Below are positions 52,447-61,560 of a DNA stretch of 64,000 nucleotides, in pieces. The position numbers and the translations under genes are program-made. The notes below the pieces were generated by a model that had not been told where the DNA came from, ran no database searches, and saw nothing but the letters and a program-made list of their open reading frames with translations. The first letter of the stretch is position 1. The number at the start of each line of letters is the position of its first letter. Location of the stretch: NCBI GenBank assembly GCA_964500805.1, contig CAZCQH010000003.1, forward strand, positions 134,118 through 198,117, given 5' to 3'. The DNA comes from Ga0077555 sp964500805 (lineage in GTDB: Bacteria; Pseudomonadota; Alphaproteobacteria; Rhizobiales; Hyphomicrobiaceae).

Positions 52447-53754
52447 ATGTCCTTCGAAATAGCCCTCACCATCTTCGCGATCGTGCTTCTGCTCGCGTTA
52501 TCGGCGTTCTTCAACGGCAGCGAGACCGCGCTGACGGCCGCTTCCAGGGCCCGTATGCATGCGCTTGAGCAGGAAGGCAATCGCAAGGCGCAGACCGTCA
52601 ACCGCATCTTGAAGTCGCCGGAGCGCATGATCGGCTCCATCCTCGTTGGCAATACCGTGGTCGACGTACTGGCCGCCTCGCTCGCAACAGGCCTCGGCGT
52701 TCTCCTCTATGGCGCGGCCGGTATCTTCTACGCGACCACGATCGTTTCGATTCTTATCGTCATCTTCTCGTCCGTGCTGCCCAAGACCTATGCGCTCGCT
52801 TCCTCCGACAAAGCGGCGCTGTTCGTTGCGCCGATCATGCGTGCCGTGATCTGGCTGCTGACGCCGCTCACAATTGCGCTCGAGTTCATCGTGCGCTGGC
52901 TGCTCAAGCTCACGCCGTCGAAAACCGATGACGAGGCGAACATTCTCGCAGCGCACGCGGAGATCAGAGGCACCATCGAGCTCGGCAAGCAGGGGGGAAC
53001 GGTGGCAGAGACCGACGCGGCTATGCTCGGCGGTGTGCTCGATCTCAAGGACTTGCAGGTGCTCGACATCATGGTGCACCGGACCAAGATGGAAACCATC
53101 GATGCTGGCGAATCCACGCAGAAGATCATCGATCGCGTGTTGAATGGACAGTATTCGCGCGTGCCCGTCTGGCTCGATAGCCCTGACAACATAATCGGCG
53201 TCTTGCACACAAAAGACCTGCTGGCGGCGCTGAACCGTTCGGGCTGGGACCCGGCGAAGATCGACATTCGCACAATCGTCGTTGCGCCCTGGTTCGTCCC
53301 AGATACCACGAGCCTCAAGGACCAGCTCGGTCAGTTTCTGAAACGCAAGACGCAGATGGCACTCGTTGTCGACGAATACGGCGAGGTGCAAGGTCTGATC
53401 ACGCTAGAAGATATTCTCGAAGAGATTGTCGGACAGATTGCCGACGAGCACGACACCCACGAGACGCAGATCAGGCAGCAGGCCGACGGATCAGTCAGCG
53501 TCGAGGGCACAGTCGCGATTCGCGATCTCAATCGCGCGATGGACTGGGATCTCCCCGACGACGAGGCAACGACGGTTGCCGGTCTCGTCATGCATGAAGC
53601 GCAAGCGATCCCCGACGCCGGTCAGACGTTCACGTTTTACGGCTACCGTTTCGAGATCGTTCGCCGCCAGCGCAATAGGATCACCGGAGTGCGCATCCGG
53701 CGTCTGAAGCCCAAACCCGAACCGGCTGCAGCCGTCGACGACCGCACGGGCTGA
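52447..53754 (+). CDS. CNNM/CorC-HlyC family transporter (DUF21-CBS protein)
   Basis: 435 residues. Four-helix DUF21 transmembrane domain (about 1-150), two CBS domains (about 200-330; VVDEYGEVQGLITLEDILEEIVG closes the second) and a C-terminal CorC/HlyC domain. CNNM proteins export or regulate Mg2+ or Co2+. It follows aroB on the same strand, the conserved aroK-aroB-CNNM order. Historic annotation as a hemolysin is misleading. Confidence 0.94.
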   Translation: MSFEIALTIFAIVLLLALSAFFNGSETALTAASRARMHALEQEGNRKAQTVNRILKSPERMIGSILVGNTVVDVLAASLATGLGVLLYGAAGIFYATTIVSILIVIFSSVLPKTYALASSDKAALFVAPIMRAVIWLLTPLTIALEFIVRWLLKLTPSKTDDEANILAAHAEIRGTIELGKQGGTVAETDAAMLGGVLDLKDLQVLDIMVHRTKMETIDAGESTQKIIDRVLNGQYSRVPVWLDSPDNIIGVLHTKDLLAALNRSGWDPAKIDIRTIVVAPWFVPDTTSLKDQLGQFLKRKTQMALVVDEYGEVQGLITLEDILEEIVGQIADEHDTHETQIRQQADGSVSVEGTVAIRDLNRAMDWDLPDDEATTVAGLVMHEAQAIPDAGQTFTFYGYRFEIVRRQRNRITGVRIRRLKPKPEPAAAVDDRTG

Positions 53755-53831
53755 GCGTGTGAGGTACATGCGCACTGAGTGTGGCGGAGTTGATCGCCAG
53801 AAGGTGCCGACGCCTGCGAGCGGCGACGCAA

Positions 53832-53859
53832 ATGCCGGCGCACCTGCATACGCCGGCAT
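53832..53859. terminator. Bidirectional terminator hairpin
   Basis: A perfect 9-base stem (ATGCCGGCG with CGCCGGCAT) and 10-base loop lies between the convergent ends of the CNNM gene and the triple-repeat exported protein gene, with a T-rich stretch to its right. Confidence 0.55.
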
Positions 53860-53905
53860 CGCGACTGTTCATTCTTGACGGCACAGGTCGTCTGCGCCGC
53901 CGTGA

Positions 53906-55117
53906 TCAGCGTCGTCCGGCCGGCTCGCCGTAGACGCTCACCTCAGCGCGGTTCGTACGAAATGTCGGCCGCGTGCGATACGTCATCTCGATTTCCCGCA
54001 AATAACTGCGGCGGCCCGGCAGATCGATTGACGTGGTCGAGCCCGCCCTCAGCACGCGGTTCACCGGCACCGTCTCGGTGTAGCCATTGAGATACGTGAT
54101 CCGAAGATTACCCATTTCAACATCGTTATTGGTGACGACGAAATGCAGCTTGTCGAATGCGCGCTCCCGGAACCAGTCCTCCGTTTGGCCCACGCGGATC
54201 ACGTCGCGGTCGGTCTGGTATCCGACCCGTTGACGACCGAGCGGCACCCAGTCGGGCGACACCGGCCCATTGGTGCCTGGAATGCCCGCCGGCCGCTCCG
54301 TGCCGAGCAGCGTGATGGCCGCATTCCCGAAACGGCGGCCAGGATTCATGACCACCGTCACGGTGTCGATGAACCGCTGCTCGCCCGCGAGATCAATCGG
54401 TGACGAAAGCACGCCCGGTTCCAGCTCCTGCGTGAACCGGTACGTCTGAACCTGCCCGTTGCCGAAGCGGATGCGAACCTCGCGCACGCTGATCCGCTCG
54501 CCGTCGAGGTGAAGTGCGATCTGCCCGAACCGGCCTTCACGACGCCCGACCTTGATCTCGACCCGCTCGCTGCGCCGGTCGAACGTCTCCTGCGCGAGCG
54601 TTTCCCAGCCGCGGATCGAGATCGGCTTCGGAGTTGGTTTTTCGCCACCGCCGCCGCCACCGCGGACGTTATCGCCGTAGACCTTCACGCGCGCCAGATT
54701 GAGGCGCACGCCTCTGTCGCCGATCGATAGGCCGAAGCGCGACTGGTAGACCATCTCGATTTGGCGCAGGAAGCTGCGCTCGCCCCTGAGATCGACGTCG
54801 AGGTTCTGCCCGGGCGTCAGCGTGCGGCCGACTGGCAAATCCTCGACGTGCCCATTGATGTAAACGAGTTTAAGTGCTCGCAAGCGAATGTCGCCACCTT
54901 CAGCGACGAACCGCAGCCTTCGGTACATCTTGTTGCGGTAATGGTCCTCGTTGTGCGGCAGCGTGATCACGTCGCGATCGACGCCGAACCCCACCCGCTC
55001 CTCACCGAGCAACTCCCAGTTCTCCGCGGACCAGCTGCGGTCGCCGCGTTGCGCGAGCGCCGGTGGAGCGGCTGCCAGCCCCAGCAGCAGGGCGACTGCT
55101 ATGCTCTTGGTTTTCAT
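53906..55117 (-). CDS. Exported protein with three DUF2541-like repeats
   Basis: 403 residues. A signal peptide (cleavage after A-L-A-Q, about residue 22) is followed by three copies of one beta-rich domain, at about 30-145, 165-270 and 285-395. Each has W-x2-L-G at its start, an R-D-V-I (or similar) strand, an L-x-F strand, a Y-x-N-G turn (absent in the middle copy) and a closing R-x-I-x2-x-x-Y/V. A Gly-rich linker separates repeats one and two. The domain resembles DUF2541. It is probably secreted or periplasmic. AAGGAGG precedes ATG 55117. Confidence 0.8.
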   Translation of the reverse strand: MKTKSIAVALLLGLAAAPPALAQRGDRSWSAENWELLGEERVGFGVDRDVITLPHNEDHYRNKMYRRLRFVAEGGDIRLRALKLVYINGHVEDLPVGRTLTPGQNLDVDLRGERSFLRQIEMVYQSRFGLSIGDRGVRLNLARVKVYGDNVRGGGGGGEKPTPKPISIRGWETLAQETFDRRSERVEIKVGRREGRFGQIALHLDGERISVREVRIRFGNGQVQTYRFTQELEPGVLSSPIDLAGEQRFIDTVTVVMNPGRRFGNAAITLLGTERPAGIPGTNGPVSPDWVPLGRQRVGYQTDRDVIRVGQTEDWFRERAFDKLHFVVTNNDVEMGNLRITYLNGYTETVPVNRVLRAGSTTSIDLPGRRSYLREIEMTYRTRPTFRTNRAEVSVYGEPAGRR

Positions 55118-55309
55118 CCGTGGCCTCCTTCAGGACTGCTCGCGTCACAACACTGAGCGCGACACCCTCCCGGGTATCGCGCCTCGTTGAGCAAAATAAT
55201 CCCTGAAAGAGACAACGGTGTGGCTGAACAACGCCCAAAACGCGCTTGCAGCCGGCGATGAAGAGCCATCAGCCTGCCTTTGCTGCTGGAACTCGCCGCC
55301 AGCGAAGCC

Positions 55310-56362
55310 TCAAACTTTGATTTTCGACTCGATGCCGTGCTTCTTGGCGATTGCCGCGAACGCCTGCATCGTCTTGTCGTCGACCTCGATGCCGTTCTTC
55401 AGGCGGTCCTGCTCGCGCAGATACTCGACCTCGCCGGGATAGAGCACCTCCTTGACGCCTTTCTGAGGCTTGGTCGCCTTGAGGTACCTGGCGAACTCAG
55501 TGACCTCCTGCTTGAAGGTTGCGATTGGTCGGAATGCTTCGACGTTGAAGCAGGCTATAAAGCAGCCGTCGTTGTGCCGTCCGGTGGGATCGACGCCGAA
55601 TCCGAGGCCGGGAAGGATTGCGGAGAGAATCTCGATCATCGCCGAGAGCCCATAGCCCTTGTGGCCTTCGTCACCGCCAAGCGGCAACAGCACACCGCCG
55701 TTCTTGAAATCATTCGGGTTCGTGGTTGGCTCGCCGTCCTTGTTGACGATCCAGCCGGTCGGAATGGATTGACCCTTGGCGATGGCCAGGTTGATCTTGC
55801 CGGCCGCCACGGACGAGGTTGCCATGTCGAGGCAGAACGTGCCCGGCAGGTTCGAGGGGATCGCGATCGACAGCGGGTTTGTGCCGACCCGCGCCTCCGC
55901 TCCGCCAAATGGCGCCACCGCTTTCGGCGACCGTCCCGAGTCCGCCGTCATGATCGCGATCATTCCTTCCTGCGCAGCCATAATGGGATAGGCGCCGACG
56001 CGGCCGACGTGGCTTTGCCGCAGGATGGTACAAGCGGCGACATTGGCTTTTTTCGCCTTCTCGATGGTCATTTTCATCGCTCGCTCGGCGACGACGAAGC
56101 CGAACCCCCAATTGCCGTCAACGACCGTGGTCGTCGCACTTTCCTGCACCACCTTGAATGGTGCGCCAGGCACGATGTGGCCCTTCTCGATGCGGTCGAT
56201 GTAGGTCGGAATAGCAATGACACCGTGGCTGTCGTGGCCGGTCAGGTTGGCGAGCACGCAGCCCTTCGACACAGTCTCAGCTTCGTGCCGGCTGGCGCCT
56301 GCGGCGACGAACAGTTCCGTTCCGATTTCGGTCAATCGATCTGCTTTGATGATCGTTGGCAT
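55310..56362 (-). CDS. Ldh2-type malate/L-lactate dehydrogenase family protein
   Basis: 350 residues. The NAD(P)-dependent Ldh2/YbiC fold is recognised by DSHGV, TNPLSIAIP, DMATSSVAAGKI and GYGLSAMIEI. The conserved His of the DSHG motif is catalytic. Substrates in the family include malate, sulfolactate, ureidoglycolate and 2,3-diketogulonate; the specific one is unknown. It stands alone between the triple-repeat gene and the multicopper oxidase gene. Confidence 0.92.
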   Translation of the reverse strand: MPTIIKADRLTEIGTELFVAAGASRHEAETVSKGCVLANLTGHDSHGVIAIPTYIDRIEKGHIVPGAPFKVVQESATTTVVDGNWGFGFVVAERAMKMTIEKAKKANVAACTILRQSHVGRVGAYPIMAAQEGMIAIMTADSGRSPKAVAPFGGAEARVGTNPLSIAIPSNLPGTFCLDMATSSVAAGKINLAIAKGQSIPTGWIVNKDGEPTTNPNDFKNGGVLLPLGGDEGHKGYGLSAMIEILSAILPGLGFGVDPTGRHNDGCFIACFNVEAFRPIATFKQEVTEFARYLKATKPQKGVKEVLYPGEVEYLREQDRLKNGIEVDDKTMQAFAAIAKKHGIESKIKV

Positions 56363-56662
56363 GGGCTTGCTCGTTCCCTGGTGTATGACTGTTTTGCGGA
56401 TGGATTACCCCCAACTTTCCGCGACCAAGGACCACTGGCAAGCGGAATCTGGGACTGGACGCCATGCCGGTTTGGAGGCGTCAGCTCAATGTAACGCTTG
56501 TATTCAGTCCAGGAGTCGATGCCGACCGCGGGGTGAGCGAAACGGCGCGCTGATCATGCAGGAGGACGGGCTCAGAGTGACGAGGGCGCCCCATGAGAGG
56601 CGCCATCTGCGGGGCCGTTCCGACCGAGCTGAGCACGCGTGGGGACGCGTGCCAGAGTTCTA
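56363..56662. other. Non-coding interval upstream of the Ldh2-type gene
   Basis: 300 bases between the start of the dehydrogenase gene and the end of the multicopper oxidase gene, both on the minus strand. No supported small gene or hairpin was seen; it should hold the dehydrogenase promoter. Confidence 0.4.
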
Positions 56663-59071
56663 CTATGTGTTCTTGATCCGCGGATCGCCCTCGGGGAGGA
56701 TCTCCGGTGTTTTCCACATCACGCCGTTCGGAGTGGGGATCGGCGTCGGAGTCACCTGCCACTGCGGCTGACCCTTGTAGCCGGACGCGCCGGGCGGCGC
56801 TGTGAGCAGCTGCGACCGCATCAGCATGGCGAAGTCTTCGTGCACCGTGTTGTGGCAGTGCGCGACGTAGGCACCGCCGAATTCGCCGAACCGCATCTGC
56901 AAGCGCACGGTGCGCTTGCCCTCGGTGCCAAGCCGCCACACATCCTTGCGCGCACCGCGCTCGGTGACCGGAATCGGATCACCCGCCCGGTCGATCGTTA
57001 CGCCTTCCTCGAAATGCAGATGGATTGGATGATCCCAGCCACCGCCGCCGTTGATCAACACCCAATGTTCGACCTCGCCGGGCTTCGGGATAAGGGCTGA
57101 GATCCGGTTGGCATTGAGCGAGTGCGCGCTTTGACCGTTGATCTTGATGGTCCAAGGAAACGACTCGACGTCACCGCACTCGGGGATGCACTGGCCATCG
57201 GCCGTGGCGCGCGAGTCGCCGTCGCCGCTGCGCCCGAATGTGATCTCGCGCACGCGCACGGGAGCGACGATCGGAATCGGCTCGGTCAGACGAACGCTGG
57301 TCGTGGCGAAGTTCACGCTCGGATCCGGCTCGGTCCAGCTGTACTGCTTGGTCGGATCGTCGACGCTGGTCAACGAGCTCACCACCTTGAACTGGAGGAT
57401 GGGGCCGACGGCTGGATCCTCCGACACGCCCTTGAGCGCATCGGCCAACGACAGCGCCTTGTCCGGCTTGCGCCCGTCCGTCTGCTTCAACACGTTGACG
57501 AGGTTGATCAGATCGCCAGGCTGGAATGCCGAGAAGTCGACGATGATATCGAAACGCTCGGCGACGCCCTGCACATCGAGATCGGTCAACGGCACGGGAT
57601 TGGGCAGCAGGTTGCCATCGTTGGCGATGACGTAGATCGGGACTCTGCGGCCGGCCGGGAACCGTCCGCTCTTCTCGACCGCGAGGACGAGCTTGATGAA
57701 GCGCGACATCGAAGCGTTCAAGATGCGGAACCGATAACGCCGCGGCAGCACCTCGAAGTACGGATAGTATGCGCCGTTGACGGCGAGCACGTCGCCAAGG
57801 AACCCATCGGTGTCGAAGATGTCGAAAAAGAGCTGGCCTTCCTGATCGAAAGCCGGATTGCTGATGGCGAGGTTCACGTCGAAGTCGAGGCAGCCCCAGC
57901 CGCGGCGATCGCCGCTGGGCAGTCTCAAGTTGATGCCGTCGTCGATGCCGGTCGAGCCGCGATCGGGCCCCGAGTACATGTTGACCAGGCTGAAGTTGCC
58001 TTTGTGGACGTTCTCCGCCGTGAAGAAGAAGCGATGATCGTGGAACCACATCGTGCCCTGCAGCTCGCGGAAATCGCCGGCCACCTCATTCAAGCCGCCG
58101 CTGTCATCCGGTCCGGAGCACCGCTTCTTCCAGTTCGGTAGGTTTGTCGGCCAGAGCTCCGGCTGATCGGCACGCGCGCACATCGACTTCCAGTGATAAT
58201 CGTAGAACGTGCCAGGGAAATGATAGGCATTGCACGCGCCATCGCTTTCGGCGCCATTGTGCGCGTTGTGGAAGTGCGTCGAGATCTCGTTTCTGCCGAA
58301 GCCGTAGTTCAGTGCTCTGTCAACCGGCAGATCATTATAGATACGCGTGACGACCGGCTCGTTGTAGCGCATACGCAGCAGCAGCGGCGCACCGGAGCCG
58401 AGCCGCAAGCCGCTCGCATTACCCTGCTGTCCCGCTTGCCGCTGCCCGAAGGTCCACATCGCGTTCTTGTCCTGCTCCGGAAAGAGCGGATGAAACTTGA
58501 CGCCCGACTTCACTTGACCGAGGGAGAGTATGTAACCCTTGACCGGCTGGAGACCGGATTCAGTCCAGCGTTGATGCGCGAAGAACTCGCCCGGCGGCCG
58601 GCCTTCGATCGGTCCGAGCCCCGAAACAGGATTGCGATACTGCAATCCGCCGGATTTGGTGAAATCGTCGTGATAGGAAAGGCGACGGCTCGGCAGCTCG
58701 TACTCACCGCCGCTGGTATCGAACCTATAAACCCGATTGGGGCTGTAGAGGTCGCCCTCCCCGATCAGCGGGATCGGCTGCGGAACTTCCGGGCGCGGCA
58801 TCGCCTGGGTGAACTTCCGGGCGCCATAGGTCGGGCTCCGCGGTGTACCCGTCGGCACCTGCGCAAAAGCACTCTCAGCAAACGGGCTCAAGCCGTTCTT
58901 GGCAACCATCACGCCGGTAGTTGTCAGAAGCCCCCACTTGAAAAGCTCGCGTCTTGAAACCTGTCCCTGCGAGAGAGCCGCAACAACCTCTCTCCGATTA
59001 CGCCGCGCCGCTTCCGCCTCGCGAAGCCGGATCGCAGATGCCTTCCGATCAAGAAACATGTCCCGCCTCAT
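56663..59071 (-). CDS. Large Tat-exported multicopper oxidase
   Basis: 802 residues from ATG 59071. A twin-arginine signal is present (V-S-R-R-E-L-F-K near residue 40, with a hydrophobic core after it and A-F-A-Q cleavage). Copper ligands occur in STHFHNAHNG, MWFHDHR, HPIHLHFE and HCHNTVHEDFAM, which together give the T1, T2 and T3 sites with an axial Met. It is longer than laccases (about 500-600) because of inserted segments between cupredoxin domains. It oxidises metals or phenols in the periplasm; the Mn(II) oxidase type is possible. No copper chaperone gene is adjacent. Confidence 0.9.
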   Translation of the reverse strand: MRRDMFLDRKASAIRLREAEAARRNRREVVAALSQGQVSRRELFKWGLLTTTGVMVAKNGLSPFAESAFAQVPTGTPRSPTYGARKFTQAMPRPEVPQPIPLIGEGDLYSPNRVYRFDTSGGEYELPSRRLSYHDDFTKSGGLQYRNPVSGLGPIEGRPPGEFFAHQRWTESGLQPVKGYILSLGQVKSGVKFHPLFPEQDKNAMWTFGQRQAGQQGNASGLRLGSGAPLLLRMRYNEPVVTRIYNDLPVDRALNYGFGRNEISTHFHNAHNGAESDGACNAYHFPGTFYDYHWKSMCARADQPELWPTNLPNWKKRCSGPDDSGGLNEVAGDFRELQGTMWFHDHRFFFTAENVHKGNFSLVNMYSGPDRGSTGIDDGINLRLPSGDRRGWGCLDFDVNLAISNPAFDQEGQLFFDIFDTDGFLGDVLAVNGAYYPYFEVLPRRYRFRILNASMSRFIKLVLAVEKSGRFPAGRRVPIYVIANDGNLLPNPVPLTDLDVQGVAERFDIIVDFSAFQPGDLINLVNVLKQTDGRKPDKALSLADALKGVSEDPAVGPILQFKVVSSLTSVDDPTKQYSWTEPDPSVNFATTSVRLTEPIPIVAPVRVREITFGRSGDGDSRATADGQCIPECGDVESFPWTIKINGQSAHSLNANRISALIPKPGEVEHWVLINGGGGWDHPIHLHFEEGVTIDRAGDPIPVTERGARKDVWRLGTEGKRTVRLQMRFGEFGGAYVAHCHNTVHEDFAMLMRSQLLTAPPGASGYKGQPQWQVTPTPIPTPNGVMWKTPEILPEGDPRIKNT

Positions 59072-59268
59072 CAATTCGCTTTTGGTATCTGAGACTCAAA
59101 TTTGTCCCGCCCTGATGCAGGGCTCACGCCATCGTACGCTCCTAACAGCGAAACAGACACCGACTAAAGTCTGGGTGCTTAGGTCTGGGGAGGGCAGTTG
59201 ATGAAAAACAGCTTTCCCGTGGCCGTGCTTCCTCTAAGTCACTTCTGCGCAGGAAGCAGCTGGGATGT

Positions 59269-59640
59269 TCAGCACTCAATTGCCGATGTCAGCTCAGGCC
59301 GGCTTTGCACAAACAAGTCTCCCTGCTCGCCGGCGTCTCGGGAGAGTGGCTTGCGAGGAATTCGCCTGTAGCCGAAGGTGGTACGATCGACGAGGCCGGG
59401 GTAGCGCTCTTTGAAGAGTTCGCGGGCTTTGTCCTTGGCGTGCGGATAGCGGTCACCCCACCAGATCTCGTAAAGCCGGCGACTATCGCAGCCATACTTG
59501 GCAACCAGGTCCTTACGACGAATGCGCAGCCAACGGGCGATCCAGATCTCGACGGCATCAGCTTCGGTGAGTGCGCGGGCGGTGCGCGGCAGCTTGACGT
59601 CGCCTCCTCCAGCGCTCGCCCCAGTCGCCGGCCTGGTCAT
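59269..59640 (-). CDS. Small basic protein with helix-turn-helix-like middle
   Basis: 123 residues from ATG 59640, preceded by AAAGG at eight bases; the longer frame to 59808 looks less natural. The centre (TEADAVEIWIARWLRIRRKDLVAKYGCDSRRLYEIWWG) reads like a helix-turn-helix that could bind DNA, followed by a basic tail (YRRIPRKP). It is divergent from hisA. I do not recognise the family. It could be a small regulator or a remnant of a mobile-element protein. Confidence 0.6.
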   Translation of the reverse strand: MTRPATGASAGGGDVKLPRTARALTEADAVEIWIARWLRIRRKDLVAKYGCDSRRLYEIWWGDRYPHAKDKARELFKERYPGLVDRTTFGYRRIPRKPLSRDAGEQGDLFVQSRPELTSAIEC

Positions 59641-59840
59641 TGCGCCTTTCGACGCGGACGATACGAGATCCAACACGACACCACTTGACCCTGATTCGAT
59701 GTTTGTTCCATTGATCGCCTGAAATTGGAGCATTCTCGTGACGACGGCAAGCTCCCGCCGCAACCACGCATAGCACGGTTCGATCGCAACTGACGGCACT
59801 GGCACCAAGCCGGGTAATCACCGGCGAAACGGAGACGGCT

Positions 59841-60575
59841 TTGATCCTCTTTCCTGCCATCGATCTCAAGGACGGCAAGTGTGTCCGGCTGAGGCTCGGC
59901 GAGATGAGCCAGGCGACCGTGTTCAACGATGACCCGGCCGACCAGGCGCGCAAGTTTCAGGACCAAGGCTTCACATATCTGCACCTCGTCGATCTCAACG
60001 GAGCGTTCGCGGGTAAGCCCGTCAACGGCGCAGCGGTCGACGCGATCTTGAGAGCGATCAAGATTCCGGCTCAGCTCGGTGGCGGCATTCGGGACATGGG
60101 GACCATCGAGGCTTGGCTTGCGAAGGGAATTCGACGCGTAATTCTCGGTACTGTGGCGGTCCGAGATCCGGCATTGGTGAAAGCCGCGTGCAAGCGCTTT
60201 CCAGAGCAAATCGCCGTCGGTATCGATGCAAAGGGTGGGAAAGTGGCGGTCGAGGGCTGGGCCGAGACATCGGAGCTTTCGGCGATCGAGCTCGCGCGCC
60301 AGTTCGAGGACGCGGGTGTCGCTGCGATCGTTTACACGGACATCGAGCGCGACGGTGTGCTGAATGGGCTTAATCTGCCAGCGACGGCAGAACTGGCGCG
60401 CGCGACCTCGATCCCGGTAATCGCTTCGGGCGGACTCGCGTCCATCGATGACGTTCGCGCGCTACTGACCCCCGACTACGCCATGCTGGAGGGTGCCATA
60501 TCGGGCCGGGCGCTATACGATGGGCGGCTCGATCCCGCTGCCGCACTTGCGCTACTCAAACGCGCCGAGCGCTGA
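59841..60575 (+). CDS. hisA: Phosphoribosyl isomerase HisA
   Basis: 244 residues. The TIM-barrel signature residues Asp8 in AIDLKDG and Asp129 in GIDAKGG are in place, as are the two phosphate loops QLGGGIRD and VIASGGLAS. It isomerises ProFAR in histidine synthesis. The start is TTG 59841, preceded by GGAGA. hisH and hisF, normally adjacent, are missing; the downstream gene is convergent. In related genomes hisA lies in a his cluster, so this is a displaced single gene. Confidence 0.95.
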   Translation: MILFPAIDLKDGKCVRLRLGEMSQATVFNDDPADQARKFQDQGFTYLHLVDLNGAFAGKPVNGAAVDAILRAIKIPAQLGGGIRDMGTIEAWLAKGIRRVILGTVAVRDPALVKAACKRFPEQIAVGIDAKGGKVAVEGWAETSELSAIELARQFEDAGVAAIVYTDIERDGVLNGLNLPATAELARATSIPVIASGGLASIDDVRALLTPDYAMLEGAISGRALYDGRLDPAAALALLKRAER

Positions 60576-60617
60576 GCGCACGCCGCGCGGCTCGGCCACG
60601 TACGAGATTGCAAGAGT

Positions 60618-60667
60618 GACGCGGCAGACAGGTTTGCGCTCGCCGAGAGCTGGCCGTCTGCCGCGTC
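60618..60667. terminator. Long hairpin between convergent genes
   Basis: GACGCGGCAGAC (60618-60629) pairs perfectly with GTCTGCCGCGTC (60656-60667), 12 base pairs with a 26-base loop, between hisA and the amidotransferase gene. It may end both transcripts. Confidence 0.5.
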
Positions 60668-60747
60668 TGGTGCGCCGCGATACGCAACACAGAGGTCTCG
60701 GCGCTGAGGCCATTTAAGCAGGCAGCGATTACGAAATTGCAAACCGG

Positions 60748-60761
60748 CGTTTCGCGAAACG
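60748..60761. repeat. 14-base perfect palindrome
   Basis: CGTTTCGCGAAACG lies 12 bases past the amidotransferase stop. Its flanks resemble a shortened parS-like motif, but the core is CGCG instead of ACGT. Confidence 0.35.
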
Positions 60762-60772
60762 AATAATGCGGT

Positions 60773-61546
60773 TTACGCGGCGATCTCTCCCTTCACCCAG
60801 CGGTGCAGAAAATGATCGAGCCACCGATGGACGAGCGGAGCCTCCATCAAATGCGTTTCCATTTGCATCTGGCGCGGCATCGCACCTCGAAGAAGAAGCC
60901 GCATGGGATTTCCGCCGGACCAGCGATTGACCTGCGCGAAAGTGATCTCAGGGTGGAACTGCAGGCCAAAGGCATTGCCGTAGTGGAAGGCCTGGTTCGG
61001 ATAGGCGCCATCGGACGTAACCAGCAGCGTGCCTCCGCGCGGCACGTCGAAGCCTTCGCGGTGCCACTGGAAGACGCGATCGGGTAGGGGCCCGATGATG
61101 CGGCCAGGGTCGGTTTTCTTTACGCGATGGTAACCGATCTCCACGCTGCCGTGGCAGCAATGGTCGACACGGGCGCCGAGATGATGCGCAAGCATCTGTC
61201 CGCCGAGGCAAATGCCGAGGAACGGCTTGTTCCCGCGGAGCGGAACCTTGATCCAGTCGACCTCATCTCGGATGAAGTCGATACTGTCGTTGGCGCTCTG
61301 CGGGCCGCCGAAGATCACGGCGCCGCAGTAATTCTCGAGGGTTGTGGGCAGCGGTTCGCCCTCGTAGTGGCGGCAGATGTGCACCGGATAGCTATTGCGG
61401 CGGAACCATTGGCCAACATGGCCCGGGTTCGAATGCACTTGATGCACGACTATGAGCACAGGCAGATTGCCGTCGCGGCGTGGGCCGCGGTCGAGGTTCA
61501 GATTGCCTTGGGAGCCGGCTTGTTGCTCTCCGAGGACATCGAGCAT
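60773..61546 (-). CDS. Class I glutamine amidotransferase-like protein
   Basis: 257 residues from ATG 61546 (GTG 61585 would overlap the SDR gene by 25 bases). The nucleophile Cys113 is in FLGICLGGQMLAHHLG and the His-Glu pair in LQFHPEI, completing the catalytic triad. It is like the GMP-synthase-type amidotransferase domain, but without a synthetase domain, so it transfers ammonia to an unknown partner or hydrolyses gamma-glutamyl compounds. It is downstream of the SDR gene on the same strand. Confidence 0.88.
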   Translation of the reverse strand: MLDVLGEQQAGSQGNLNLDRGPRRDGNLPVLIVVHQVHSNPGHVGQWFRRNSYPVHICRHYEGEPLPTTLENYCGAVIFGGPQSANDSIDFIRDEVDWIKVPLRGNKPFLGICLGGQMLAHHLGARVDHCCHGSVEIGYHRVKKTDPGRIIGPLPDRVFQWHREGFDVPRGGTLLVTSDGAYPNQAFHYGNAFGLQFHPEITFAQVNRWSGGNPMRLLLRGAMPRQMQMETHLMEAPLVHRWLDHFLHRWVKGEIAA

Positions 61547-61560
61547 TTGGCGTTCATCTC

